Shown here: piece by piece, positions 1-7,969 of the stretch
Numbering within the stretch: position 1 is the stretch's first letter
Layout of the letters: each line of letters starts with the position of its first letter
Assembly: GCF_024346135.1 (NCBI RefSeq)
Contig: NZ_JAGQCJ010000013.1
Span: 1 to 64,000, forward strand
DNA length: 64,000 bases
Direction of reading: 5' to 3'
Origin: Cyanobium sp. CH-040
GTDB taxonomy: Bacteria; Cyanobacteriota; Cyanobacteriia; PCC-6307; Cyanobiaceae
Made by a program: the position numbers and the translations under genes
Notes under the pieces: generated by a model
What the model was told of the DNA's origin: nothing
Databases searched by the model: none
The model's input: the letters and a program-made list of their open reading frames with translations, nothing else

Positions 1-139
1 CGTGCTCGCAGCGGAACTGGGCGCCGGCCGCCACCGGCTCACCAGCTTCCGCCGCGAAACCCCCACCGCCATCGCCGCCTCGCAACGTCAGCCATCCGAG
101 CGCGAGCCGGCGCAACCCGAGCAGCTCCTGGCCGCCTGA
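1..139 (+). CDS. 3' end of an unidentified protein (partial)
   Basis: An open frame enters from the left edge (first full codon at position 2) and ends with TGA at 137-139. Only 45 residues are visible. They are rich in Arg, Ala and Gln and end in LLAA; I recognise no domain. It converges on larE, whose stop lies 40 bases downstream. It may be only a low-complexity tail, so no function is proposed. Confidence 0.5.
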   Translation, partial: VLAAELGAGRHRLTSFRRETPTAIAASQRQPSEREPAQPEQLLAA

Positions 140-178
140 GACGGGGGCGCCCGGGGGAGGGCTGGCAACGCCTGAAGA

Positions 179-1024
179 TCACAGGTCGCGGTTGAGCTTG
201 CCGCTCACCAGGCCCTCCAGATCGAGCGACACGGCGCTGAAGCCCAGCTCCAAGAAGGTGGAGACCAGCTCGGCTCTGAGCTGGGGATCGGCCCAGCGGG
301 CGCAGGCCTGAGCCAGCAGGGCCGCTGGCAGTTCGATGCGGGCGGTCTCCCCCTGGCTGCGCACCCGCACCTCCGGCCAGCCCTGCTGCAGCAGCCAGGC
401 CTCGGCGGCCGCCACCCGCTGCAGCCTGGCGGCCGTGATCGGCTCGCCGTAGGGGAAACGGGACGCCAGGCAGGGCTGGGCCGGTTTGTCCCACCAGGGC
501 AGCCCCAGGGCTCGGGACAGCCGCCGCACGCCGGCTTTGTCGATGCCCAGCTCCGCCAGCGGGGACCGCACCCCATGTTCCCGGGCGGCACGGATGCCCG
601 GCCGGTGATCCCCGAGGTCGTCGTGATTGACGCCATCGAGCACCACGGCGCCGCCGGCGCTGGCGGCGATCGGCGCCAGCAGGCCGTGCAGTTCCCGCTT
701 GCAGGCGTAACAGCGCTCCTGGGGATTGGCGGCGTAGGCCGGATCGGCCAGCTCGGCGGTGGGGATCTCCCGGTGGCGGATGCCCAGCCAGCGCGCCTGC
801 TGCGCGGCCTCCCGGCGCAGGTGGGGGGCCAGGGCCGGTGAGACGCCGGTGACGGCCAGGGCGGCTGCGCCCCGCTGTTCCACCGCGATGGCCGCCACCA
901 GGGCACTGTCGACGCCCCCGGAGTAGGCCACCACGACGCGCGGCAGTGCCGCCACCTGGTGGCGGAGATCGCTCAGGCCCCGCTCCAGCGAAGCCGGCAG
1001 GGAGTCCAGGAGGGTGAAGGCCAT
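179..1024 (-). CDS. larE: ATP-dependent sacrificial sulfur transferase LarE-like
   Basis: 281 residues, PP-loop ATPase family. The N-terminal PP-loop SGGVDS is at residues 35-40, and PCLASR with Cys186 matches the cysteine that LarE proteins give up as sulfur donor during synthesis of the nickel-pincer (lactate racemase) cofactor. A second CYACK motif lies near residue 106. Family knowledge: LarE adenylates a carboxylated nicotinate dinucleotide and transfers sulfur to it. No larB, larC or larA is seen nearby, so here the protein may serve another sulfur-transfer role. Its start at 1024 faces the divergent cobO-like gene across about 110 bp. Confidence 0.85.
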   Translation of the reverse strand: MAFTLLDSLPASLERGLSDLRHQVAALPRVVVAYSGGVDSALVAAIAVEQRGAAALAVTGVSPALAPHLRREAAQQARWLGIRHREIPTAELADPAYAANPQERCYACKRELHGLLAPIAASAGGAVVLDGVNHDDLGDHRPGIRAAREHGVRSPLAELGIDKAGVRRLSRALGLPWWDKPAQPCLASRFPYGEPITAARLQRVAAAEAWLLQQGWPEVRVRSQGETARIELPAALLAQACARWADPQLRAELVSTFLELGFSAVSLDLEGLVSGKLNRDL

Positions 1025-1134
1025 CGGTGAACCCGGCAGCGGCCGCAGGGATCCTGGCAGGTTCGCGGACGGCGCGGCCGGGAGACTGGGTGGCCGGCGA
1101 GGCTGGGTAGCATCGGTTCCACTGTCCCCGCGCC

Positions 1135-2349
1135 ATGAGCTCCAGCAGCACCGGCACGCCGCAGCGGGGCAGCCAGCGCGGCACCGGCCGGGGCATCGGC
1201 ATCCGCACGGCCGCCGGCAGCGAGGAGCGCGTGCACGGCCAGCTGCACGTGTACGACGGCGACGGCAAGGGCAAGAGCCAGGCGGCGCTGGGGGTGGTGC
1301 TGCGCACCATCGGCCTGGGCATCTGCGAGCAGCGGCGCACCCGGGTGCTGCTGCTGCGTTTTCTCAAGGGGCCCGGCCGCGCCTACGACGAGGACGCCGC
1401 CATCGAGGCGCTGCAGCAGGGCTTCCCCCACCTGATCGATCAGGTGCGCACGGGGCGCGGTGAGTACTTCGGCGCCGATGCCATCACCCGCTTCGACCGG
1501 CAGGAGGCCCAGCGGGGCTGGGACATTGCCAAGGGCGCCATCGCCTCCGACCTCTACTCGGTGGTGGTGCTCGATGAGCTCAACCCGGTGCTCGATCTGG
1601 GTCTGCTCGACAGCGAGGAGGTGTGCCGCACGCTGGCCGCCAAGCCGGCGGGGATGGAGGTGATCTGCACGGGCCGCGGTGCCCCGGCCCAGCTGATCCA
1701 GCTGGCGGATCTGCACTCGGAGATGCGCGGCCACCGCCGCCAGCACCCGGGCGCCGGCCAGGAGCCGGAGCGCGAGGGCGAGCCCTCCCGCCAGGGTCTC
1801 GATGGCATCGAGATCTACACCGGCGAGGGCAAGGGCAAGAGCACCAGTGCCCTGGGCAAGGCCCTGCAGGCGATCGGGCGAGGCATCAGCCAGGACAAGA
1901 GCCACCGGGTGCTGATCCTGCAGTGGCTGAAGGGGGGCAGCGGCTACACCGAGGATGCGGCCATCGCTGCCCTGCGCGAGAGCTATCCGCACCTGGTGGA
2001 TCACCTGCGCTCCGGCCGCGACGCGATCGTGTGGCGGGGCCAGCAGCTGCCGATCGACTACGTGGAGGCCGAGCGGGCCTGGGAGATCGCCCGGGCGGCC
2101 ATCGCCTGCGGGCTCTACAAGACGGTGATCCTCGATGAGATCAACCCCACCGTGGATCTGGAGCTGCTGCCGGTGGAGCCGATCCTGCAGACGCTGCTGC
2201 GCAAACCGGCGGAAACCGAGGTGATCCTCACCGGCCGCTGCAAGAACCGCCCCGCCTACTTCGACCTGGCCTCGGTGCACTCGGAGATGGTGTGCCACAA
2301 GCACTACGCCGAGCGCGGCGTGGACCTCAAGCGGGGCGTGGACTACTGA
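1135..2349 (+). CDS. cobO: Tandem two-domain corrinoid adenosyltransferase (CobO/BtuR-like)
   Basis: 404 residues made of two complete CobO-type P-loop domains. The first Walker A GDGKGKS is at residues 42-48 and the second, GEGKGKS, at about 230-236. Each half then repeats the family landmarks: a RVLLLRFLKG or RVLILQWLKG strand, VVVLDELNP or VILDEINP (Walker B), and a TGR...HSEM block near the end. CobO transfers the adenosyl group of ATP to cob(I)yrinic acid or cobalamin and is normally a single domain of about 200 residues. Both P-loops look intact, so both halves may bind ATP. The join is an Arg/Glu/Gly-rich stretch near residues 200-225. Cobalamin relevance is supported by cbiG-cobJ at 47.6 kb. 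Confidence 0.85.
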   Translation: MSSSSTGTPQRGSQRGTGRGIGIRTAAGSEERVHGQLHVYDGDGKGKSQAALGVVLRTIGLGICEQRRTRVLLLRFLKGPGRAYDEDAAIEALQQGFPHLIDQVRTGRGEYFGADAITRFDRQEAQRGWDIAKGAIASDLYSVVVLDELNPVLDLGLLDSEEVCRTLAAKPAGMEVICTGRGAPAQLIQLADLHSEMRGHRRQHPGAGQEPEREGEPSRQGLDGIEIYTGEGKGKSTSALGKALQAIGRGISQDKSHRVLILQWLKGGSGYTEDAAIAALRESYPHLVDHLRSGRDAIVWRGQQLPIDYVEAERAWEIARAAIACGLYKTVILDEINPTVDLELLPVEPILQTLLRKPAETEVILTGRCKNRPAYFDLASVHSEMVCHKHYAERGVDLKRGVDY

Positions 2350-2362
2350 ATCGGCGGGGCGA

Positions 2363-3535
2363 TCAGTAGCGCGGCACCTCCGGGTCGATCTGTTCGCTCC
2401 AGGCGTCGATGCCGCCGCTCACATTCACACCCTCGATGCCGTGGCGCCCGAGGGCGATCAGGGCCTTGGCGCTGCGGCCACCCATCTTGCAGTGCACATA
2501 GAGCTTCTTGCCCTCGGCCAGGCGGCGCACGTCCTCAACCGCCTCGCCGCTCTCGATGCGGTCCAGCGGCACCAGCACCGCGCCGGGGATCACGGCGATG
2601 TCGGCCTCCTGGGGGTTGCGCACATCCAGCAGCAGGATGTCCTCGATCTGGCCATCGATCACGGTTTTCAGCTCAGCCACGGTGATGCTGGGCACGGCAC
2701 CTGCTTCCTCCTGGCCAGGGGCGGTGCCGCCCACGCCACAGAATTCCTGGTAGTCGATCAGTTTGTCGATCACCGGCCGCTCCGGGCTGGGCCGCAGCTT
2801 GAGCTCGCGGAACTTCATGCCCAGGGCATCGAACAGCAGCAGCCGGCCACTGAGGGTGGTGCCGATGCCGGTGATGATCTTCACGGCCTCGGTGGCCTGG
2901 ATGACGCCGATGATTCCGGGCAGCACGCCCACCACGCCGCCCTCGGCGCAGGAGGGCACCATGCCCGGCGGCGGCGGCTCGGGGAACAGGTCGCGGTAGT
3001 TCGGGCTTTCGGCATCGAGGTTGAACACCGTCGCCTGGCCCTCGAAGCGGAAGATCGAGCCGTAGACGTTGGGCTTGCCCAGCAGCACGCAGGCGTCGTT
3101 CACCAGGTAGCGGGTGGGGAAGTTATCGGTGCCGTCGCAGACGAGGTCGTAGGGCTCGATGATCGCCAGGGCGTTCTCGCTGGTGAGGGCCGTCTCGTAG
3201 AGATCCACCTGGCAGTGGGGGTTGATCTCGAGGATGCGGGCCTTGGCCGATTCGATCTTGGGTTTGCCCACCCAGCTGGTGCCGTGGATCACCTGGCGCT
3301 GCAGGTTGGAGTGATCCACCACGTCGAAGTCGACGATGCCGATCCGGCCCACGCCGGCCGCGGCCAGGTAGAGCAGCAGCGGTGAGCCCAGCCCGCCGGT
3401 GCCCACGCACAGCACCGATGCCGCCTTCAGCCGTTTCTGGCCGTCCATGCCCACTTCCGGCAGGATCAGGTGGCGCGAGAAGCGGGCCACCTCATCGGGG
3501 CTGAGCTGAACGCCGCTGATGTCGGGAGGGAGCAT
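2363..3535 (-). CDS. moeB: MoeB/ThiF-type adenylyltransferase with C-terminal rhodanese domain
   Basis: 390 residues. An E1-like adenylation domain (residues 1-about 265) carries the nucleotide loop GTGGLGSP at about 45-52 and the CDGTDNFPTR block; the presumed catalytic Cys196 sits in VPSCAEGG. A rhodanese domain follows, with active-site Cys349 in VHCKMGGRS. Such proteins activate the C-terminus of small sulfur carriers (MoaD, ThiS) and pass persulfide sulfur to them for molybdopterin or thiamin synthesis. The paired CxxC zinc ligands of E. coli MoeB are not visible (YRDL stands where CYRC would be). It lies 19 bases downstream of the JAMM peptidase gene and is probably co-transcribed with it. 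Confidence 0.9.
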   Translation of the reverse strand: MLPPDISGVQLSPDEVARFSRHLILPEVGMDGQKRLKAASVLCVGTGGLGSPLLLYLAAAGVGRIGIVDFDVVDHSNLQRQVIHGTSWVGKPKIESAKARILEINPHCQVDLYETALTSENALAIIEPYDLVCDGTDNFPTRYLVNDACVLLGKPNVYGSIFRFEGQATVFNLDAESPNYRDLFPEPPPPGMVPSCAEGGVVGVLPGIIGVIQATEAVKIITGIGTTLSGRLLLFDALGMKFRELKLRPSPERPVIDKLIDYQEFCGVGGTAPGQEEAGAVPSITVAELKTVIDGQIEDILLLDVRNPQEADIAVIPGAVLVPLDRIESGEAVEDVRRLAEGKKLYVHCKMGGRSAKALIALGRHGIEGVNVSGGIDAWSEQIDPEVPRY

Positions 3536-3554
3536 GGTGGCGCTGCCGGCCGGT

Positions 3555-3998
3555 TCAATCCTCCATTCTCCATGGCAGGGGCTGGGGCTGCTCCACCTCC
3601 TCCGCCAGCCACCAGAGCCGTTGCTCGCCGTCCTGACCCTGGATCAGCATCAGGGCAGGTCTCACGCACAGCTCCAGGTCCGTGGCGGAGGGGACCGGAA
3701 GGCCTGTGGGATGGCTGTGGGCATGGCCCAGCACATCCAGACCCCTGGCCCTGCCCCAGCGCTGAGCCAGCAGTTGCTCCCGCGGGTCGATGGCGAAGCG
3801 CCCGTGCCGCTCAGACGGCGCAGGCCACACGTTCAGACAGGGCCAGAGCCGGCGCAGACACCACCGGCCGGCGGGATCGCGCCGGTCTCCGAGCAACAGC
3901 AGGCAGCCCTCATCGGGCGCCGCTGAACGCAACAGGCAGGACAGCTGGATGCGCAGCCGCTGATCTGCCCCCAGGGCGGTTGGCGCAGAGCTGAGCAC
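3555..3998 (-). CDS. JAMM/MPN+ (Mov34, M67-type) metallopeptidase
   Basis: 147 residues with GTG start. The zinc-protease signature HxHx7SxxD is present as HSHPTGLPVPSATD (His94, His96, Ser104, Asp107), and the upstream catalytic Glu is probably Glu30 in APDEGC. Bacterial members cleave after the C-terminal Gly-Gly of ubiquitin-like or sulfur-carrier proteins, or process cysteine-loaded carriers. The gene sits immediately upstream of moeB-rhodanese on the same strand, which supports a job in sulfur-carrier processing. No ThiS or MoaD-like small protein is seen within the adjacent kilobases. Confidence 0.85.
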   Translation of the reverse strand: MLSSAPTALGADQRLRIQLSCLLRSAAPDEGCLLLLGDRRDPAGRWCLRRLWPCLNVWPAPSERHGRFAIDPREQLLAQRWGRARGLDVLGHAHSHPTGLPVPSATDLELCVRPALMLIQGQDGEQRLWWLAEEVEQPQPLPWRMED

Positions 3999-4042
3999 CC
4001 CGATACCTTATGAACGACCGCCACCGTGTGCAACGCAGGTCC

Positions 4043-4474
4043 ATGAGCGACATCCTCTCCACCACCGCCGATCCCGGCGCCGATGCCAGCGTCGGCAGCG
4101 AAGCCGCCGGTGATGTGGCCGCCAGCGTGGAGGGCACGGCGGGCACCAGCGCCGTCGAGGACGCCGCTGCCGGCTTCAGCCAGCGTTACAGCGAGATCCT
4201 CGGCCAGGCCAACACCCTGCTGGAGCAGGTGGACTGGAGCCAGATGGGCCGGATCGGCAAGGCCGTGGGGATCCTGCTGGTGGTGATCGTGGCCCAGATC
4301 CTGATCAAGGGCGTGCTCGACACCATCAACCTGCTGCCGATCGTGCCGGGGCTCCTGGAACTGCTGGGTCTGGTGGTGGTGGGCCAGTGGAGCTGGCAGA
4401 ACCTCACCACGGGCGAGAAGCGCAGCGCCGTGATGACGCGCATCCAGAACCTCAGGCGCGACTACCTGGGCTGA
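4043..4474 (+). CDS. CAAD-domain membrane protein (CURT1-like)
   Basis: 143 residues. A low-complexity Ala/Gly/Ser N-terminus of about 55 residues is followed by an amphipathic stretch (FSQRYSEILGQANTLL) and two hydrophobic helices (about residues 75-95 and 100-118), ending in an amphipathic LTTGEKRSAVMTRIQNLRRDYLG-type helix. This matches the cyanobacterial CAAD domain, which is appended to some aminoacyl-tRNA synthetases and related to thylakoid-curvature CURT1 proteins. I chose ATG 4043 over the in-frame ATG at 4010 because the extra residues (NDRHRVQRRS) resemble no part of the family. Its end overlaps the convergent kinase gene by 23 bases. Confidence 0.8.
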   Translation: MSDILSTTADPGADASVGSEAAGDVAASVEGTAGTSAVEDAAAGFSQRYSEILGQANTLLEQVDWSQMGRIGKAVGILLVVIVAQILIKGVLDTINLLPIVPGLLELLGLVVVGQWSWQNLTTGEKRSAVMTRIQNLRRDYLG

Positions 4475-5387
4475 ATCGCGCCTGCAGCCGGTCGAGACTG
4501 GCCTGGGCCTGGCGCCAGTAGCCGCCTCCGCAGCCGCCATCGAACAGATGGGCGTGGTTGAGCAGGTGATAGAGGTTGTAGAGCTGGGCCCGGACATCGG
4601 CGCCCGGCGGCAGAGGCCATGTGTCCTCATAGCCCTGGAAGAAGGCTGCCGGAAATCCCCCGAAGAGCCCGGCCATGGCCAGATCAACCTCACGGTCGGC
4701 CCAGTGGCTGGCGGGGTCGAACAGGGCGGCCCCCGATCCCGGTGTCAGCAGGCCGGCATTGCCGCTCCAGAGATCTCCGTGCACCAGCACAGGCTCGCAG
4801 CGATGGGCGCCCAGCCACGCCGGCAGAGCGGCCAGCAGCTGCTCGACGCCCCGCAGATGCCTGCCCGCCGCCGCCCCCAGTCGCAGCTGGGGGGCGATGC
4901 GGCAGTCAATAAAAAAGCCGGCCCAGTCGCTGTGCCAGGTGTTGGGCTGGGGGGTGGAGCCGATGAAGTTGTCGGTCTCGAAGCCGTAGCGCCCGGCTGA
5001 GCCGCCGCGGCTGCGGCGGTGCAGCTCGGCCAGTCCACGCCCCAGCTCCCGCCAGTCCTGGGCCCGACCGCCGCCGCCGCTGTGCAGATCGAGCCAGGGC
5101 AGCACGAGCACCGCCAGCGTGCCGGCAACTCCCACGGCCAGAGGCTCGGGCACCCGCAGGGGAGGGCGAGCCCAGACGCCCAGGGCCCGCAGGCCGGCGG
5201 CCTCCGCCTCGAGCAGAGGCAGGGCCTCGGCCCGGTTGGTCTTGACGAACAGGCGGCGTCCGTCGGCCAGATCCGCGCGCCAGGCCTGATGGATGCAGCC
5301 ACCCCCCACCGGGGCGAGCTGCGTCAGGGTCACCTCCAGCCGCTCGGCAAGCCAGGAAGCCAGCAGCGCCTGGGGGAGATCGGACAC
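4452..5387 (-). CDS. Fructosamine/ketosamine-3-kinase family protein
   Basis: 311 residues from a GTG start at 5387 (an in-frame ATG at 5417 would add ten residues). Kinase landmarks are the N-terminal GGGCIHQAW loop, FVKTN (ATP-binding Lys), the catalytic loop VLVHGDLWSGNAG and the metal-binding ALFDPASHWADREVDLAM block. Family members phosphorylate ketosamines on glycated protein lysines so that they decompose (deglycation). It is divergent from crtD, with start codons only about 37 bases apart, so both promoters must lie in or near each other's 5' ends. Confidence 0.88.
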   Translation of the reverse strand: MSDLPQALLASWLAERLEVTLTQLAPVGGGCIHQAWRADLADGRRLFVKTNRAEALPLLEAEAAGLRALGVWARPPLRVPEPLAVGVAGTLAVLVLPWLDLHSGGGGRAQDWRELGRGLAELHRRSRGGSAGRYGFETDNFIGSTPQPNTWHSDWAGFFIDCRIAPQLRLGAAAGRHLRGVEQLLAALPAWLGAHRCEPVLVHGDLWSGNAGLLTPGSGAALFDPASHWADREVDLAMAGLFGGFPAAFFQGYEDTWPLPPGADVRAQLYNLYHLLNHAHLFDGGCGGGYWRQAQASLDRLQARFSPGSRA

Positions 5388-5423
5388 GACGCGGCGGCAG
5401 GGGGGCCTTGCCAGCATGGCGCG

Positions 5424-6986
5424 ATGCGACTGCCCGCAAGGCCATCCCCGCTGCGGCCTGCCCTCCAGACGCCCCCGGCCGATGCCCCCCTGGATGTGGT
5501 GGTGGTGGGGGCAGGCATCGCCGGCCTCACGGCCGCGGCGCTGCTGGCCCGGGAGGGTCTGACGGTGGAGCTGCTGGAAGCCCACCGCCAGAGCGGAGGC
5601 TGTGCCGGCACCTTCCGCCGCGGCCCTTACACCTTCGATGTGGGCGCCACCCAGGTGGCGGGCCTGGAGCCGGGGGGCAGCCATGCCCGCCTGTTCCGCC
5701 ATCTGGGGGTGACGCCGCCGGCGGCGACGCCTCTGGACCCCGCCTGTGTGGTGCACCTCGCCGACGGCGGCGGGCCGGTGCGGCTGTGGCGGGATCCGCA
5801 GCGCTGGCGTGAGGAACGGCAGGCGCACTTTCCGGGCAGCGAACCCTTCTGGCGTCTCTGCGCCGCGCTGCACCGCGCCAACTGGGAGTTCGCCGGACGC
5901 GATCCGGTGCTGCCCCCCCGCAGCCTCTGGGACCTGGGCCAGACGCTGCGGGCCCTGGGCGCCGGCAACCTGCTCTCAGGACCGCTGATCGCCTCCAGCG
6001 TGGCCGACCTGCTGCGCCTGAGCGGCTGCGGCGGCGACACCCGGCTGCGCCGCTTTCTCGATCTGCAGCTGCGCCTCTACTCCCAGGAGCCGGCGGAGCG
6101 CACCGCAGCCCTCTACGGCGCCACCGTGCTGGCCATGGGTCAGGAGCCTCTTGGGCTCTGGCACCTGCACGGCTCGATGCAGGCGTTGAGCAGCCAGCTG
6201 GAGACGGCACTGGCGGCCGGCGGCGGCCGCTTGCGGCTTGGACACCGGCTGCAGCGGCTGAGACGGGCCGGCAACGGCCTCTGGGAGCTGGAGGCGACGG
6301 TGGGCCGGCAGGGCGGGGACTACCGCCGGCTGGCGCGCGACGTGGTGCTGGCGATCCCGCCCCAGGCCCTGCCCGATCTGCTGGGTGAGCAGCTGCCGCC
6401 GGGCTACGGCCGGCGCCTGCAGACGCTCCCCGACCCCAGCGGCGCCCTGGTGCTGTACGCGGCGGTGCCGCGCCGGGCGCTGGCGCCGGCCACCCCCGCC
6501 CACCTGCAGTTCGACGGCACCAGCCCGGGAGCCCTGTTCGTGTCGGTGAGTCAGGAGGGGGATGGCCGCGCCCCGGCGGGTCAGGCCACGCTGATCGCCA
6601 GCGTGTTCACCGAGGCCCGGCCCTGGTTCGGGCTCGAACCCGGCGCCTATGCCGCCGCCAAGGCGGAGACCCAGGCCGCCATCCAGGCAGGGCTGCAGCA
6701 GGGCCTCGGCCTGCCGCCGGACGCCTGGCTGCACGCCGAACTGGCCACGCCGCGGGGCTTCGCGCGCTGGACCGGACGGCCCTTCGGCTTCGTGGGGGGG
6801 CTGGGTCAGCGGCCGGGCTGCTTCGGCCCCTTCGGCCTGGCCAGCCGCACACCGCTGCCCGGCCTGTGGCTCTGCGGGGATTCCATCCATCCCGGCGAAG
6901 GCACTGCGGGCGTGAGCCTCTCGGCGCTCACCGCCTGCCGCCAGCTGCTGGCCCGTCGCGGCCGGCCGCTGCAGCTCGGGGCCTGA
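5424..6986 (+). CDS. crtD: FAD-dependent carotenoid desaturase, CrtD type (C-3',4' desaturase)
   Basis: 520 residues. The dinucleotide-binding motif VVVVGAGIAGLTAAALLAR is at about residues 22-40, followed by the carotenoid-desaturase block GGCAGTFRRGPYTFDVGATQ; the C-terminus has GLWLCGDSIHPGEGTAGVSL, the usual FAD-contacting end of the CrtI/CrtH/CrtD family. The strongly conserved internal block VGATQVAGLEPGG and the length fit the cyanobacterial CrtD used in myxoxanthophyll-type carotenoid synthesis rather than the isomerase CrtH, but substrate cannot be settled by eye. Start at ATG 5424. Confidence 0.75.
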   Translation: MRLPARPSPLRPALQTPPADAPLDVVVVGAGIAGLTAAALLAREGLTVELLEAHRQSGGCAGTFRRGPYTFDVGATQVAGLEPGGSHARLFRHLGVTPPAATPLDPACVVHLADGGGPVRLWRDPQRWREERQAHFPGSEPFWRLCAALHRANWEFAGRDPVLPPRSLWDLGQTLRALGAGNLLSGPLIASSVADLLRLSGCGGDTRLRRFLDLQLRLYSQEPAERTAALYGATVLAMGQEPLGLWHLHGSMQALSSQLETALAAGGGRLRLGHRLQRLRRAGNGLWELEATVGRQGGDYRRLARDVVLAIPPQALPDLLGEQLPPGYGRRLQTLPDPSGALVLYAAVPRRALAPATPAHLQFDGTSPGALFVSVSQEGDGRAPAGQATLIASVFTEARPWFGLEPGAYAAAKAETQAAIQAGLQQGLGLPPDAWLHAELATPRGFARWTGRPFGFVGGLGQRPGCFGPFGLASRTPLPGLWLCGDSIHPGEGTAGVSLSALTACRQLLARRGRPLQLGA

Positions 6987-7001
6987 GGGCGCCCGGGGCG
7001 C

Positions 7002-7913
7002 TCAGAGGAACTCGGGACGCAGCCTGCGGCAGCGCTCGAGTTCGGCCTGCAGCCCGTCCCAGTCGGACGCCAGCAGCCGCCGCTCCAGATCGTCGAGACT
7101 GGCGCGGTAGGCCACCAGTGCCTCGGCCACGGCTTCCCGGTTGCAGCGGGCCATGAGCACGCCCAGCTCCGGATTGCCTCCGCCCACCCGGGTGGTGTCG
7201 GCAAAGCCGCTGGACGCCAGGAGGCGCACCAGCTGCGGCAGGTCGCAGGTCGGCGCCGCGGCGGCCGCACCGCGCTCAGCGGCCAGCAGCAGGCCAGCGC
7301 TCACCAGCACCGGCAGGTGGGAGATCAGGGCCACGGCCCGGTCATGGGCCTCGGCAGCGCAGGTGAGCCAGCACGCCCCCACGGACTCCGCCAGGGCCCG
7401 CACCACAGCGAGGGCCTCCGGTTCGGTGTCCACGGCCGGGGTCGCCACCCAGGGGCGGCCGCGGAACAGGTCCGCACGGCCCGCCTCCACGCCGGCATCG
7501 GCGGTGCCGGCCATGGGATGGCTGGCCACGAAGCGCGGATGCAGGCGGCGCCAGCGCTCCAGCACCGGCACCTTCACCGAGCCCACGTCGGTGACCACCG
7601 CCTGGGGGGGCAGTGCGGCCACCAGCTCGGCCGGGGGCTGCAGCAGGCGGTCCAGCGGCAGCGCCAGCACCACCAGCCGGCAGCCGGCCAGCACCGAGGC
7701 ATCGGTGTCCACCACCTGGGCCAGCCCGCGCTGGCGGGCCCGCTCGGCCGTGGCGGGGCGATGCACCAGGGCTCGCACCCCATGGCCCTGCCGCTGCAGA
7801 TCCAGCGCCAGGGAGCCTCCGATCAACCCCAGCCCCACCAGGCCGATCGGCCCCTGGAGGCGGCCGACGGGCACCGCCGGGGAACCGGCCGGGGAACCTG
7901 GAGTTGTCATCAC
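7002..7913 (-). CDS. tyrA: Arogenate/prephenate dehydrogenase (TyrA)
   Basis: 303 residues. Rossmann motif GLVGLGLIGGSLALDL at about residues 24-39, then VVLALPLD, TDVGSVK and the family hallmark SHPMAGT followed by the helical dimerisation domain with HDRAVALISHLP. Catalyses the NAD(P)-dependent oxidative decarboxylation leading to tyrosine; cyanobacterial enzymes usually prefer arogenate and NADP, an inference here. Divergent from the DinG-like gene across 56 bp; convergent with crtD, 15 bases between stops. Confidence 0.92.
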   Translation of the reverse strand: MMTTPGSPAGSPAVPVGRLQGPIGLVGLGLIGGSLALDLQRQGHGVRALVHRPATAERARQRGLAQVVDTDASVLAGCRLVVLALPLDRLLQPPAELVAALPPQAVVTDVGSVKVPVLERWRRLHPRFVASHPMAGTADAGVEAGRADLFRGRPWVATPAVDTEPEALAVVRALAESVGACWLTCAAEAHDRAVALISHLPVLVSAGLLLAAERGAAAAAPTCDLPQLVRLLASSGFADTTRVGGGNPELGVLMARCNREAVAEALVAYRASLDDLERRLLASDWDGLQAELERCRRLRPEFL

Positions 7914-7969
7914 GGCTGCAGAGCCCTCTGGTCAGCTTCCTACGATCGAGGGGCACCGGCTGACGGCGG

